Part shown: positions 1 to 7,287 of the stretch, one piece after another
Position numbering within the stretch: the stretch's first letter is position 1
Layout: every line of letters starts with the position of its first letter
Source: Prochlorococcus sp. AG-335-A05
GTDB lineage: Bacteria; Cyanobacteriota; Cyanobacteriia; PCC-6307; Cyanobiaceae
Assembly (NCBI GenBank): GCA_003282425.1
Contig: QBZF01000001.1
Coordinates: 57,450-121,449 of the forward strand
Direction: 5' to 3'
Length of the DNA stretch: 64,000 nucleotides
Position numbers and translations under genes: made by a program
The notes under the pieces: generated by a model
Seen by the model: the letters and a program-made list of their open reading frames with translations, nothing else
Databases searched by the model: none
Told to the model about the DNA's origin: nothing

Positions 1-120
1 TGCTCTAGATGAAGAGTAACTAGAAACAGCTTTGAAATTAGTTTCATTTGCTGTGACAGATAAAGGAGCTAATAAAACTAATGTCGCAGGAGCTATCAAT
101 AATCTTTTGAAAAGTTTCAT
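1..120 (-). CDS. Outer-membrane porin, 5' end only (iron-uptake porin / Som type)
   Basis: Forty N-terminal residues are in the window and the gene continues past its left edge. The peptide starts MKLFKRLLIAPATLVLLAPL and ends its hydrophobic stretch at VTANET, a typical secretory signal with an A-x-A-like cleavage site near residue 25. GAGGAAA at 130-124 is a good ribosome binding site, five bases before the ATG. The start of the mature protein (ETNFKAVSSYSSS) resembles the N-termini of the major cyanobacterial porins, which carry an SLH domain followed by a beta barrel. The SLH domain itself is outside the window, so the family call rests on the signal peptide and first residues. Confidence 0.7.
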   Translation of the reverse strand, partial: MKLFKRLLIAPATLVLLAPLSVTANETNFKAVSSYSSSRA

Positions 121-321
121 TAATTTCCTCACACGAAATTTTATTGTTATCCAAATTAGCACTTATTTTTCTATTAATCTAGTCCACTCTTTTATACAGA
201 ATTTTGAAAGAAATTTGATATTTTACTCATCCGCTTTTGACATCCGACTGTTGCGTTAGTGGATAACTGGGATATAAGAAAGGGAATGGGTTTTAATCCA
301 ATTCCTGTATAGGTGCATTAT

Positions 322-372
322 TTTTACGCCCGCTCCTTAGACGTGCGCGTCTACCAATTCCGCCACGTCCGC
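322..372 (-). pseudogene. tRNA-Leu 5' half (remnant, no 3' half)
   Basis: Read on the minus strand from 372, the sequence begins GCGGACG TG GCG and continues with a tRNA-Leu D arm (GAATTGGTAGA CGC). An anticodon-arm-like segment around CTAAGGA follows, with imperfect stem pairing (CACGT against GCGGG). No variable arm, TTC loop or matching CGTCCGC 3' acceptor follows within 120 bases. A hairpin at about 300-278 (GGAATTGG/CCATTCC, minus) takes their place. It therefore looks like a 5' tRNA fragment of the kind left when an element inserts into or leaves a tRNA gene. The anticodon is uncertain: AAG as it stands, perhaps a mutated TAG. Confidence 0.55.
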
Positions 373-677
373 AAAGGGTTTTCGAGCACAAAGGTGTTCT
401 TAAATCACTAAGTTATCATACATTAATCGCATTAATTTGCGGTAATATTTTATTAATCTGCTCGGTTTAAATTCTTAAAAGATTTATTTTATATAACTTA
501 GTTTTCAATACTTAAAATGACTGATTTTTTCTATTGCATAAATAAATAATTATCCACATATAACGTTTTAGGTTGTATTGTTAATCAATGCATTCTTGAA
601 ATTCAAAAATTTTATTGAATACTCTTTAAAGTAATTTCAATTTAAATTAATTTTTATTTCTTCAATTTAATTCTGAA
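373..677. other. Intergenic region upstream of accC
   Basis: This is 305 bases of AT-rich sequence between the tRNA-Leu fragment and accC. I see no ORF or RNA gene. It must hold the accC promoter, but no clear -35/-10 pair stands out; several TATA-like runs (for example near 492 and 558) are possible. One DnaA-box-like 9-mer, TTATCCACA, lies at 550-558 and is probably chance. No strong Shine-Dalgarno precedes the accC ATG. Confidence 0.4.
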
Positions 678-2027
678 ATGGTTGAAAAAGTTTTAATTGC
701 TAATCGTGGAGAAATAGCTTTACGAATTATCAGAAGTTGTAGAGAGCTTGATATTGCAACTGTTGCTGTTTATAGCACTGTAGATAAAAAGGCATTGCAT
801 GTGCAATTAGCAGATGAAGCAGTTTGCGTTGGAGACTCACTAAGTAACAAGAGTTATTTAAATATTCCTAATATCTTAGCTGCTGCTACATCAAGAGGAG
901 TTGATGCTATACATCCAGGTTATGGTTTTCTTGCTGAGAACGATAAATTTGCAGAAATGTGTAACGATCATGGCATAACTTTTATTGGTCCATCTCCCAA
1001 TGCTATTAGATCAATGGGAGACAAATCTACTGCTAAAGAGACAATGGAGAGAGTCGGAGTACCCACTGTCCCGGGAAGCAAAGGTTTATTATCGAGTGTT
1101 GAGGAGGCCTACGAAATGGCAGAAGACATTGGATATCCCGTCATAATAAAAGCCACAGCTGGAGGAGGAGGTAGAGGAATGAGATTGGTTGAAAATAAGG
1201 CTAACTTAGAAAAAATGTTTAAAGCAGCCCAAGGAGAAGCAGAAGCGGCATTTGGAAATGATGGTTTATATATGGAGAAATTTATAAAAAAGCCAAGACA
1301 TGTAGAAATTCAAATCCTTGCTGATAGGTCAGGTAATGTGGTTCATCTAGGAGAGAGAGATTGTTCTGTACAAAGGAGACACCAAAAATTATTAGAAGAG
1401 TCTCCCAGTCCAGCTATAAACCATTCTCTTAGAAAAAAAATGGGTAATGCAGCTATTGCTGCTGCAAAAAGTATTAGTTATGAAGGGGCGGGAACTGTAG
1501 AATTTTTAGTAGATGATAATAATAATTTTTACTTTATGGAGATGAATACCAGGATTCAAGTGGAACACCCAGTAACTGAAATGGTTACTGGTGTTGATCT
1601 AATCGCTGAACAAATCAAAATAGCTGGAGGTGACAATTTAGAATTTACTCAAGACGATATTCAATTAAACGGTCATGCTATTGAATGCAGAATTAATGCT
1701 GAAGACCCTTCGCATAACTTTCGCCCATCGCCTGGAAAAATAACTGGATGGTTGCCTCCAGGAGGTCCTGGAGTAAGGGTTGATAGTCATGTTTATACTG
1801 GTTATGAAATACCTCCATTTTATGATTCACTTATAGGGAAATTAATAGTCTGGGGTAAAGATCGTAATACTGCTATTAAAAGAATGAATAGAGCTTTAAA
1901 TGAATGCGCTGTAACAGGAATTCCAACAACAATTAACTTTCATTTATCTCTTCTCAATAAAAGAAAATTTATGGAAGGCAAAATTCATACAAAATACGTT
2001 GAGGAAGAATTATTACCCAACTATTAA
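678..2027 (+). CDS. accC: Acetyl-CoA carboxylase, biotin carboxylase subunit
   Basis: Carboxylates biotin on the biotin carboxyl carrier protein using ATP and bicarbonate, the first half-reaction of acetyl-CoA carboxylase in cytosolic fatty-acid synthesis. The 449 residues match the family length. The N-terminal domain begins [18 protein letters not shown]. The ATP-grasp glycine-rich loop [13 protein letters not shown] lies near residue 165. The catalytic segment [15 protein letters not shown] lies near 295. The C-terminal domain has [17 protein letters not shown]. It stands alone, with converging YggT downstream. The other carboxylase subunits are not in the window. Nothing looks damaged. 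Confidence 0.97.
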   Translation: MVEKVLIANRGEIALRIIRSCRELDIATVAVYSTVDKKALHVQLADEAVCVGDSLSNKSYLNIPNILAAATSRGVDAIHPGYGFLAENDKFAEMCNDHGITFIGPSPNAIRSMGDKSTAKETMERVGVPTVPGSKGLLSSVEEAYEMAEDIGYPVIIKATAGGGGRGMRLVENKANLEKMFKAAQGEAEAAFGNDGLYMEKFIKKPRHVEIQILADRSGNVVHLGERDCSVQRRHQKLLEESPSPAINHSLRKKMGNAAIAAAKSISYEGAGTVEFLVDDNNNFYFMEMNTRIQVEHPVTEMVTGVDLIAEQIKIAGGDNLEFTQDDIQLNGHAIECRINAEDPSHNFRPSPGKITGWLPPGGPGVRVDSHVYTGYEIPPFYDSLIGKLIVWGKDRNTAIKRMNRALNECAVTGIPTTINFHLSLLNKRKFMEGKIHTKYVEEELLPNY

Positions 2028-2044
2028 TGCAATATGATACATTC

Positions 2045-2350
2045 TTAACTAATACTCTTTTGGATGGCTAATTTGATTAAACCTTGTTGACCAACTAATA
2101 TTTCTCTTAGAAAACTTATTATACCTATCCAAATTACTGGGCCAACATCGACGCCACCAATTGGAGGAATCAATTTTCTAGTAAAGTTTAAAATAGAACT
2201 TGTTGGGATTGCAATTAATAACCAAAAACCTTTATTTAAATCAACTTTTGGGTACCAAGTTAATATTAATCTTATTAAAAAGACTAGGGTTAGAAATGAT
2301 AAAAGAATTCCTAGGGTAAGATCTAAAGCATGTAAATAGTTTTGAGACAA
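2045..2350 (-). CDS. YggT/Ycf19 family membrane protein
   Basis: A 101-residue integral membrane protein with two to three hydrophobic segments (about 10-30, 42-60 and 68-85). It has the family pattern RLILTWYP...P...RKLIPPIGGVDVGPVIWI. YggT/Ycf19 proteins are small inner- or thylakoid-membrane proteins. In cyanobacteria and plastids, relatives affect thylakoid or nucleoid organisation, but no enzymatic role is known. It converges on accC across a 17-bp gap and is read away from psbX. Confidence 0.85.
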   Translation of the reverse strand: MSQNYLHALDLTLGILLSFLTLVFLIRLILTWYPKVDLNKGFWLLIAIPTSSILNFTRKLIPPIGGVDVGPVIWIGIISFLREILVGQQGLIKLAIQKSIS

Positions 2351-2440
2351 TGAAATAACAATTGTTTAATCCATCTTAATAAATATCCCATAAGTTATGA
2401 TTTAATTCGTATTATAAATTCAGAATTAAATTTTAAAAAA

Positions 2441-2629
2441 GTGATTCAAATTTCAAATCTGATATTAGCGGCTGATGTTTCTCCAGAAGTGGCTGGTAGT
2501 TCTGGTTTTAATATGATAGCGAGTTTCTTCGCAGCTGCATTACTTATAGTTATTCCAGCAGGAGCTTTTTTGATCTTTGTTAGCCAAAAAGATTCACTTG
2601 AACGTACTTCAGCTACACGTAGACGCTAG
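2441..2629 (+). CDS. psbX: Photosystem II protein PsbX
   Basis: A 62-residue single-span protein with a short N-terminus, [21 protein letters not shown]. One transmembrane helix runs from about residue 25 to 46 ([23 protein letters not shown]), followed by [10 protein letters not shown] and a basic end, TRRR. This matches the picocyanobacterial PsbX form, longer than the roughly 39-residue PsbX of other cyanobacteria. PsbX sits at the edge of the PSII core near cytochrome b559 and influences plastoquinone exchange. Translation probably starts at the GTG at 2441; no upstream in-frame ATG is present. A hairpin and then ycf66 follow on the same strand. Confidence 0.88.
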   Translation: MIQISNLILAADVSPEVAGSSGFNMIASFFAAALLIVIPAGAFLIFVSQKDSLERTSATRRR

Positions 2630-2660
2630 TTTTTATAAAAGTTTTAAGTAAACTATATAT

Positions 2661-2682
2661 AAAGGTGTTTTATTGCACCTTT
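2661..2682 (+). other. Stem-loop between psbX and ycf66
   Basis: AAAGGTG (2661-2667) pairs with CACCTTT (2676-2682) around an 8-base loop. An A-run, not a T-run, follows on this strand, so it is a poor Rho-independent terminator. It could stabilise the psbX mRNA 3' end or partly separate psbX from ycf66. Confidence 0.4.
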
Positions 2683-2708
2683 AAAAAAATAAGTTTTGGA
2701 GAAAAAAA

Positions 2709-3641
2709 GTGGTCAATGCTAGTCTAAATTGGGCGAGTATTGTAGGCATCGTACTAGCTGTATGTGGAGGTGGCCTATATTTTTTGAGGTCATTTAAACC
2801 CGCGCTGGCAAGAGATTATGATGTTTTCTTTGCGGCAATAGGTCTTTTATGCGGGGGGATATTGTTTTTTCAAGGATGGAGATTAGATCCTATTTTGCAA
2901 TTTGGGCAGTTTTTATTAGCAGGAACTACAGTTTTCTTTGCATATGAAAGTGTTCGATTAAGAGGTGTTGCTACTGACCAAGCAAGAAGATCTTCTTATT
3001 TTGAAGATGATCAGATTCCAGATATGCCTAGAAATTCTTCTAGAAATAGATTTAGTGATGATTATGATCAATTTGAAGATTCTGATAGACCTTCTAGAAG
3101 ATTCAAACCTCAAGATGATGACCTAGAAGATGATTATATGCAAGGTAGATCGCAAAGGAGAAATATATCAAGAGCTATTCCTGAGTCTGCAGTAAGCAGA
3201 AGACGTCCTTCTTTAAGAGAGTCTAATCAATTTGAGAATGACGAACCTAAGAGAAGAAGAAATCGGTCTGAAGATAATAGGATGAGTAATGAAGATAGAA
3301 GAGGAAGTTTTGGAGAAAGAAGATCATCAAGAAGTGAAATAAAAAGAGGTTCTCGGCCATTATCTAATCAAGAAGTTTCTAGAAAATCAAATACTTCCTC
3401 TTTTAAGGATTCTTCTCCCTCCTCTAACAAACCAACAAGATCATCCATAAGATCTCAGACTTCAAGAGAAAAAGTAGAAGATGCATCATTTTCTACAAAT
3501 ATAAATGAAGTAAAAAAGCCTCGTCAAACAAGAAGCACAGCAGCTAGTGCAAGATCAACCTCTAAAAATAAAACTGGAAGATATACTGTAGGAACAAAAA
3601 AAAATAAACCCAGAGATAACAGCTCTAGATTTGATGACTAA
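2709..3641 (+). CDS. ycf66: Ycf66 family protein with long disordered tail
   Basis: Residues 1-90 contain three hydrophobic segments with the Ycf66 pattern NWASIVGIVLAVCGGGLYFLRSFKPALARDYDVFFAAIGLLCGGILFFQGWRLDPI (key residues at about 7-62). From about residue 95 to the end (310) the chain is a highly charged, Arg/Ser/Asp-rich low-complexity region with runs such as RRRPSLRES and RRSSRSE and no predicted fold. The start is the GTG at 2709, eight bases after GGAG (2698-2701). Ycf66 proteins are conserved in cyanobacteria and some plastids and have no assigned function. It follows psbX on the same strand and converges with an HLIP gene with no gap. Confidence 0.82.
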   Translation: MVNASLNWASIVGIVLAVCGGGLYFLRSFKPALARDYDVFFAAIGLLCGGILFFQGWRLDPILQFGQFLLAGTTVFFAYESVRLRGVATDQARRSSYFEDDQIPDMPRNSSRNRFSDDYDQFEDSDRPSRRFKPQDDDLEDDYMQGRSQRRNISRAIPESAVSRRRPSLRESNQFENDEPKRRRNRSEDNRMSNEDRRGSFGERRSSRSEIKRGSRPLSNQEVSRKSNTSSFKDSSPSSNKPTRSSIRSQTSREKVEDASFSTNINEVKKPRQTRSTAASARSTSKNKTGRYTVGTKKNKPRDNSSRFDD

Positions 3642-3875
3642 TTAAAATATCCCAGTCCAATTTAGAAATGATTTTTGACTTATTAATTCAATTAAAATAA
3701 TTGCTAAAAATCCTAGCATTGCGAATCTTCCATTTGTTATTTCTGAATAATTGCTCCATCCAAACTTATATTTATCTTCAATTTCAATTGTTTGCTCATC
3801 AATTTGCATTTCTTCCGAATTTGTTTTATCTACATCCATAGTATCCTCATTATTTTGTTCTTGATTTGAATTCAT
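3642..3875 (-). CDS. hli: High-light-inducible protein (HLIP / SCP)
   Basis: A 77-residue one-helix member of the Lhc/HLIP superfamily. The chlorophyll-binding helix carries the signature EITNGRFAMLGFLAIILIELI (about residues 45-65). An acidic N-terminal extension of about 40 residues precedes it (NNEDTMDVDKTNSEEMQIDE). HLIPs bind chlorophyll and carotenoid in the thylakoid and protect PSII under high light or nutrient stress. Its stop codon abuts the stop of ycf66. Together with the shorter copy at 32.0 kb it represents two HLIP types in this window. Induction by light is expected from the family; no operator is obvious. Confidence 0.88.
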   Translation of the reverse strand: MNSNQEQNNEDTMDVDKTNSEEMQIDEQTIEIEDKYKFGWSNYSEITNGRFAMLGFLAIILIELISQKSFLNWTGIF

Positions 3876-3884
3876 GATTGTAAT

Positions 3885-5924
3885 CTAATTTTTAAAATTA
3901 TACTTATCGGTAGTAAATAATTTCCAGTCTCCTTTCCCATTTAATTCTAAAATATTCTCATGAAAATCCTTTAAACTTGGCCTATGACCAACGCTTATCA
4001 ACGATAATTCCCTATCTCTTAAGAGATTATATAGTTTTTTTTCAGTTTTAATATCGAGTGCACTAGTTGCTTCATCTAGCACAGCAAATCTCGGAGAATT
4101 CAGTAGTAATCTAGCAAAGGCTAATCTTTGCTGTTCTCCTAATGAAAGTATTCTTGGCCAATCTTGTTTGATGTCAAGGTTAGGATATCTATCAACAATA
4201 GAATTTAAATTTACTTCATTAAGAACAGAAATTAAGTGGTCATCACTAAATTTCTCAACTTCTGTTGGATAACATAATTGTTCCCTTAAAGAACCTAATA
4301 GCATATATGGTTTTTGAGGTATAAATAGCAAATCACCTGTTTTTGGCTTTTTAATTGATCCTTGATTGGGTTCCCATAATCCACTGATCATTCTTAATAA
4401 AGATGTTTTGCCACAACCAGATGGGCCTACTACTAATAATGATTGATTTGTTTCGATACTCAGATTTAAATTTTTGATGATAGCTTTATCAGATCCAGGT
4501 GGGTAAAGATCAGCATCGTTGATAAGGATAGAAGAATAATCTAAAATTATATTTTGATTGTCTATCGGTTTGTTTTGACTGATACTTTCAACTTTTGACT
4601 GAAAACCCTCTAATCTTCCAATTCCAGCTGTGAACTTTGCTAGTTCCTCTATTTGATTAACTATAAAAAACAGCGAACCTTCTACCATTCCAAATGCAAA
4701 GCTTGCCTGAATAAATCGACCATAATCAATATCTCCTCTAAAATAAGGAATTGCCATTATTAGATATGGAAAGAAGTTGCCCGCATAATTAATAGAACGT
4801 CTCATTACATCAATAATTACCCTCCAAATTATTAGTAAGTTAAAGTTTCTTACCACTTCTCCTAATCTTCTCTCTGTTTCACTTTTTTCTGGTTTTTCAC
4901 CTGAATAAAAAGCTATGGATTCAGCATTATCTCTAATATGCACTAATCCATATCTGAAATCTGCCTCATACCTAAGTTGATCGAAATCAATTTTTACAAG
5001 ATTTTTTCCAGCAATTAAAAGGATAGCAGTAGCAAATGCTGCGTATCCAAATAATGAAAAGGTTAATGTCGTACTAATACTCCATAAAATGAGAATGTTC
5101 AGAGAAAAAGTAAGAAGTGCATCAAAAACTCCCAGAGTAAAGGATAAGCTTTGACCAGTAAAAGCTCTTGTATCATCTGTTATTCGTTGGTCAGGATTAT
5201 CTACATCAGTTTGCTCTTCATCATTAGGATTTAGTTGGTAGTATGCCTTATTCGTCATATAGTCTTTAACTAAGCTTTTTGAAAGCCAATCTCTCCAAAT
5301 TATTCCTAATTTATAGGTAAAAAATATTTGAGAAACCCTAATTGGGAGTGCTATAGCAAAGCAACAAGCATAGATTCCTAAAATTCTATAAAATCCATCT
5401 TCTTGTTTTTCTACTAAAGCATTTGTTAAGTCTCTTGCAATAAATCCTATTCCTGCATTAATTCCATTTACTGCCAAAAGCATTAATACTATGACTGCCA
5501 GAAATAACCAATGAACCCATCTGCGATTCTTGAGTTGACGCCTTAAACTAAAAAAACTTCCTGAACCAATAAGAAATAATCCTGAAAACAATAATCCCCA
5601 CCAGCCAGACCATATTGTATTAACAGTATTAACTACTCCTCCAAAGTATTTATCAAGAAAAATAGGTTGAATGCTTTCAAAAAAACTAATTATGCCTGTA
5701 AGGACTACAAGAACAATACCTCCCACACAAAATAAAAGAGAGATTAAAAGCCATATAAATTGAAAGCCATTACATTGATCAATAGGTAAAAAAAATGGTT
5801 GGGCTAACCTTCTTAACTTTTGTAATTGATAAAATATTCTAGATTTATTTTGTACTACATTATTCATATTTTTTCTATATCTTTTTATTAAATAGATTAT
5901 ATCTTTATTATGATTATTGCCCAA
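3885..5924 (-). CDS. ABC transporter, fused membrane and ATPase domains (SbmA/BacA-like, COG4178)
   Basis: The 679-residue half-transporter has six or so membrane helices in residues 1-420 and one nucleotide-binding domain in residues 470-679. It shows Walker A GPSGCGKTSLLRM, signature LSLGEQQRLAFARLLL, Walker B FAVLDEATSALD and the H-loop SVGHR. The membrane region (ARDLTNALVEKQEDGFYRILGIYA, RWRVIIDVMRRS-type segments) is of the ABC_membrane_2 type shared by SbmA/BacA and peroxisomal fatty-acyl transporters. Substrates for the cyanobacterial members are not established; very-long-chain lipids, peptides or vitamins are possible. Its ATG at 5924 overlaps the upstream 92-residue gene by 11 bases, and Met20 at 5867 is an alternative start. 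Confidence 0.85.
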   Translation of the reverse strand: MGNNHNKDIIYLIKRYRKNMNNVVQNKSRIFYQLQKLRRLAQPFFLPIDQCNGFQFIWLLISLLFCVGGIVLVVLTGIISFFESIQPIFLDKYFGGVVNTVNTIWSGWWGLLFSGLFLIGSGSFFSLRRQLKNRRWVHWLFLAVIVLMLLAVNGINAGIGFIARDLTNALVEKQEDGFYRILGIYACCFAIALPIRVSQIFFTYKLGIIWRDWLSKSLVKDYMTNKAYYQLNPNDEEQTDVDNPDQRITDDTRAFTGQSLSFTLGVFDALLTFSLNILILWSISTTLTFSLFGYAAFATAILLIAGKNLVKIDFDQLRYEADFRYGLVHIRDNAESIAFYSGEKPEKSETERRLGEVVRNFNLLIIWRVIIDVMRRSINYAGNFFPYLIMAIPYFRGDIDYGRFIQASFAFGMVEGSLFFIVNQIEELAKFTAGIGRLEGFQSKVESISQNKPIDNQNIILDYSSILINDADLYPPGSDKAIIKNLNLSIETNQSLLVVGPSGCGKTSLLRMISGLWEPNQGSIKKPKTGDLLFIPQKPYMLLGSLREQLCYPTEVEKFSDDHLISVLNEVNLNSIVDRYPNLDIKQDWPRILSLGEQQRLAFARLLLNSPRFAVLDEATSALDIKTEKKLYNLLRDRELSLISVGHRPSLKDFHENILELNGKGDWKLFTTDKYNFKN

Positions 5925-6192
5925 ATCCTATTAGTGAAAGTGCCCAATCAGGAAGATTTAGATACGTTAATAGTTTTAAATCAAATTCATGAACTTTTAT
6001 AATCGACACATCCATAAGCCACCATATTAGAAAAGGTAAATTAAATAAAATCTGTAGTTGCCATTTGTAAGTTAATACTTTCCAAATTTTAGTTAAAATT
6101 GACTTCTGTGATTCATCTAAACTCTCCCAATTTGTAGTTATTATTTCAAATAAATTTTTAGATTTAGTATTGAGAGATTCTGGAGAATTCAT
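5914..6192 (-). CDS. Small membrane-associated protein of unknown function
   Basis: I do not recognise this 92-residue protein. Its N-terminal half is soluble and helical (SKNLFEIITTNWESLDESQKSILTKIWK). One or two hydrophobic segments follow (LQILFNLPFLIWWLMD; LPDWALSLIGFG). Its 3' end overlaps the start of the fused ABC transporter by 11 bases, so the two are probably co-translated and the small protein may work with the transporter. It is preceded by a terminator-like hairpin after the HIT gene. Confidence 0.65.
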   Translation of the reverse strand: MNSPESLNTKSKNLFEIITTNWESLDESQKSILTKIWKVLTYKWQLQILFNLPFLIWWLMDVSIIKVHEFDLKLLTYLNLPDWALSLIGFGQ

Positions 6193-6215
6193 GTTTAATT
6201 TTTTCTTATTTATAG

Positions 6216-6241
6216 CTAAAAAGAAACTCTTTTGAGAGTTT
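6216..6241 (-). terminator. Rho-independent terminator after the def-HIT pair
   Basis: On the minus strand AAACTCT pairs with AGAGTTT (6241-6235 with 6230-6224) around CAAA. CTTTTTA follows. The stem begins inside the HIT stop codon. Confidence 0.5.
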
Positions 6242-6582
6242 TAGCCAGGAGGCCAACTCATTTTTCTACCAGCTAAAAAATGTATATGCAAATGAAAAAC
6301 TGTTTGTCCAGATTCTTCACCGGTATTAATAACTGTTCTCCAATTTTTTAATTTCTTAGATTTGGCAATATTTTTTCCTATTAAAAGTAGATGTCCTAAT
6401 AAATTTTTATCTTCCTCCAAACACTCGCATAAACTAACTAATGGTTTTTTAGGAATTACTAAAAAATGAACTGGAGCTTGTGAGGCAATATCATTAAATG
6501 CTATACAAAGCTCATCTTCATGAAGTTTTTCGCAGGGAATCTCACCATTTATTATTTTGCTAAAGATTGTAGTTTCAGCCAT
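6241..6582 (-). CDS. HIT family nucleotide-binding protein
   Basis: A 113-residue histidine-triad protein of the HINT (Hint1/HinT) branch. It shows IFSKIINGEIPCEKLHEDE at the N-terminus, the strand HFLVIPKKPL in the middle and the triad FHLHIHFLAGRKMSWPPG at the C-terminus, with the nucleophilic His between L and I. Family members hydrolyse phosphoramidates such as AMP-lysine. It is downstream of peptide deformylase on the same strand across 20 bases and ends in a terminator-like hairpin. Confidence 0.92.
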   Translation of the reverse strand: MAETTIFSKIINGEIPCEKLHEDELCIAFNDIASQAPVHFLVIPKKPLVSLCECLEEDKNLLGHLLLIGKNIAKSKKLKNWRTVINTGEESGQTVFHLHIHFLAGRKMSWPPG

Positions 6583-6602
6583 TGCTTTATTAAATAATTA
6601 AA

Positions 6603-7208
6603 TCAGTTGATTGGTATTACATCTTTCTGATGAAATCCTTCTTTGATGAGTTCTTTATTCAAATCTTCTTTTGAAGTAACTCTATCAACAAATAAAACCC
6701 CACTGAGATGATCCATTTCATGTTGAATGCATCTTGCTAAGAGTCCATCAGCTTTCATTTTTCTTGGCCTACCCATCTCATCTCTAAATCTTAGTTTAAT
6801 TGTTGATGGTCTTACAACGTTTAAATAAACTCCTGGGATACTTAGACACCCCTCTTCATATGAATTTAAAGTTGTTCCATAATCGGTAATTTCTGGATTT
6901 ATTAAAATTAATGGATCAGCAGCAGCATCTTCAAAATTTACATCAATTACCAGTAGCTCCTTCTTAATTCCTATTTGCGGAGCGGCAAGTCCAATTCCTT
7001 TGGCTGCATACATACTTTGAAGCATTTCTTTAGCCAAATTTCTTATGGAATTATCAACTTTACTTATTCTTTTAGCATTTTCTCTCAAAACATCATCACC
7101 AAGTTTATATATTTCTAGTGATGGAGTCCCTGTTTGTTCTTTAGAAACCTTTTCCGCAGGACTGTTTGCTTTTGACTTTCTTGCGAGTTGTGAAAAATTG
7201 TTTGCCAC
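6603..7208 (-). CDS. def: Peptide deformylase
   Basis: Removes the formyl group from the initiator methionine of nascent proteins. All three family motifs are present: GIGLAAPQIGI (about 73-83), EEGCLSIPGV (about 118-127, metal-binding Cys) and QHEMDHLSGVLFVDR (about 162-176, two metal-binding His and the catalytic Glu). At 201 residues it has an N-terminal extension of about 30 residues (FSQLARKSKANSPAEKVS), usual for cyanobacterial enzymes. The HIT gene follows on the same strand. Confidence 0.96.
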   Translation of the reverse strand: MANNFSQLARKSKANSPAEKVSKEQTGTPSLEIYKLGDDVLRENAKRISKVDNSIRNLAKEMLQSMYAAKGIGLAAPQIGIKKELLVIDVNFEDAAADPLILINPEITDYGTTLNSYEEGCLSIPGVYLNVVRPSTIKLRFRDEMGRPRKMKADGLLARCIQHEMDHLSGVLFVDRVTSKEDLNKELIKEGFHQKDVIPIN

Positions 7209-7287
7209 GGTAAAAAAAAATATTTACTCAACAGTTAAGCTATAAAAATACTAGCACTTTAAATTCATCTTTAAAAAAACTTCTTAA

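Noticed and set aside
32-259. 75-codon plus-strand frame at the left edge
   Set aside because: Antisense to the porin start and its leader; no domain.
550-558. TTATCCACA, a perfect DnaA-box-like 9-mer, with TTATCCACT at 255-263 (minus)
   Set aside because: Only two isolated boxes, no dnaA/dnaN and no AT-rich repeat array nearby. This is expected by chance and gives no support for an origin.
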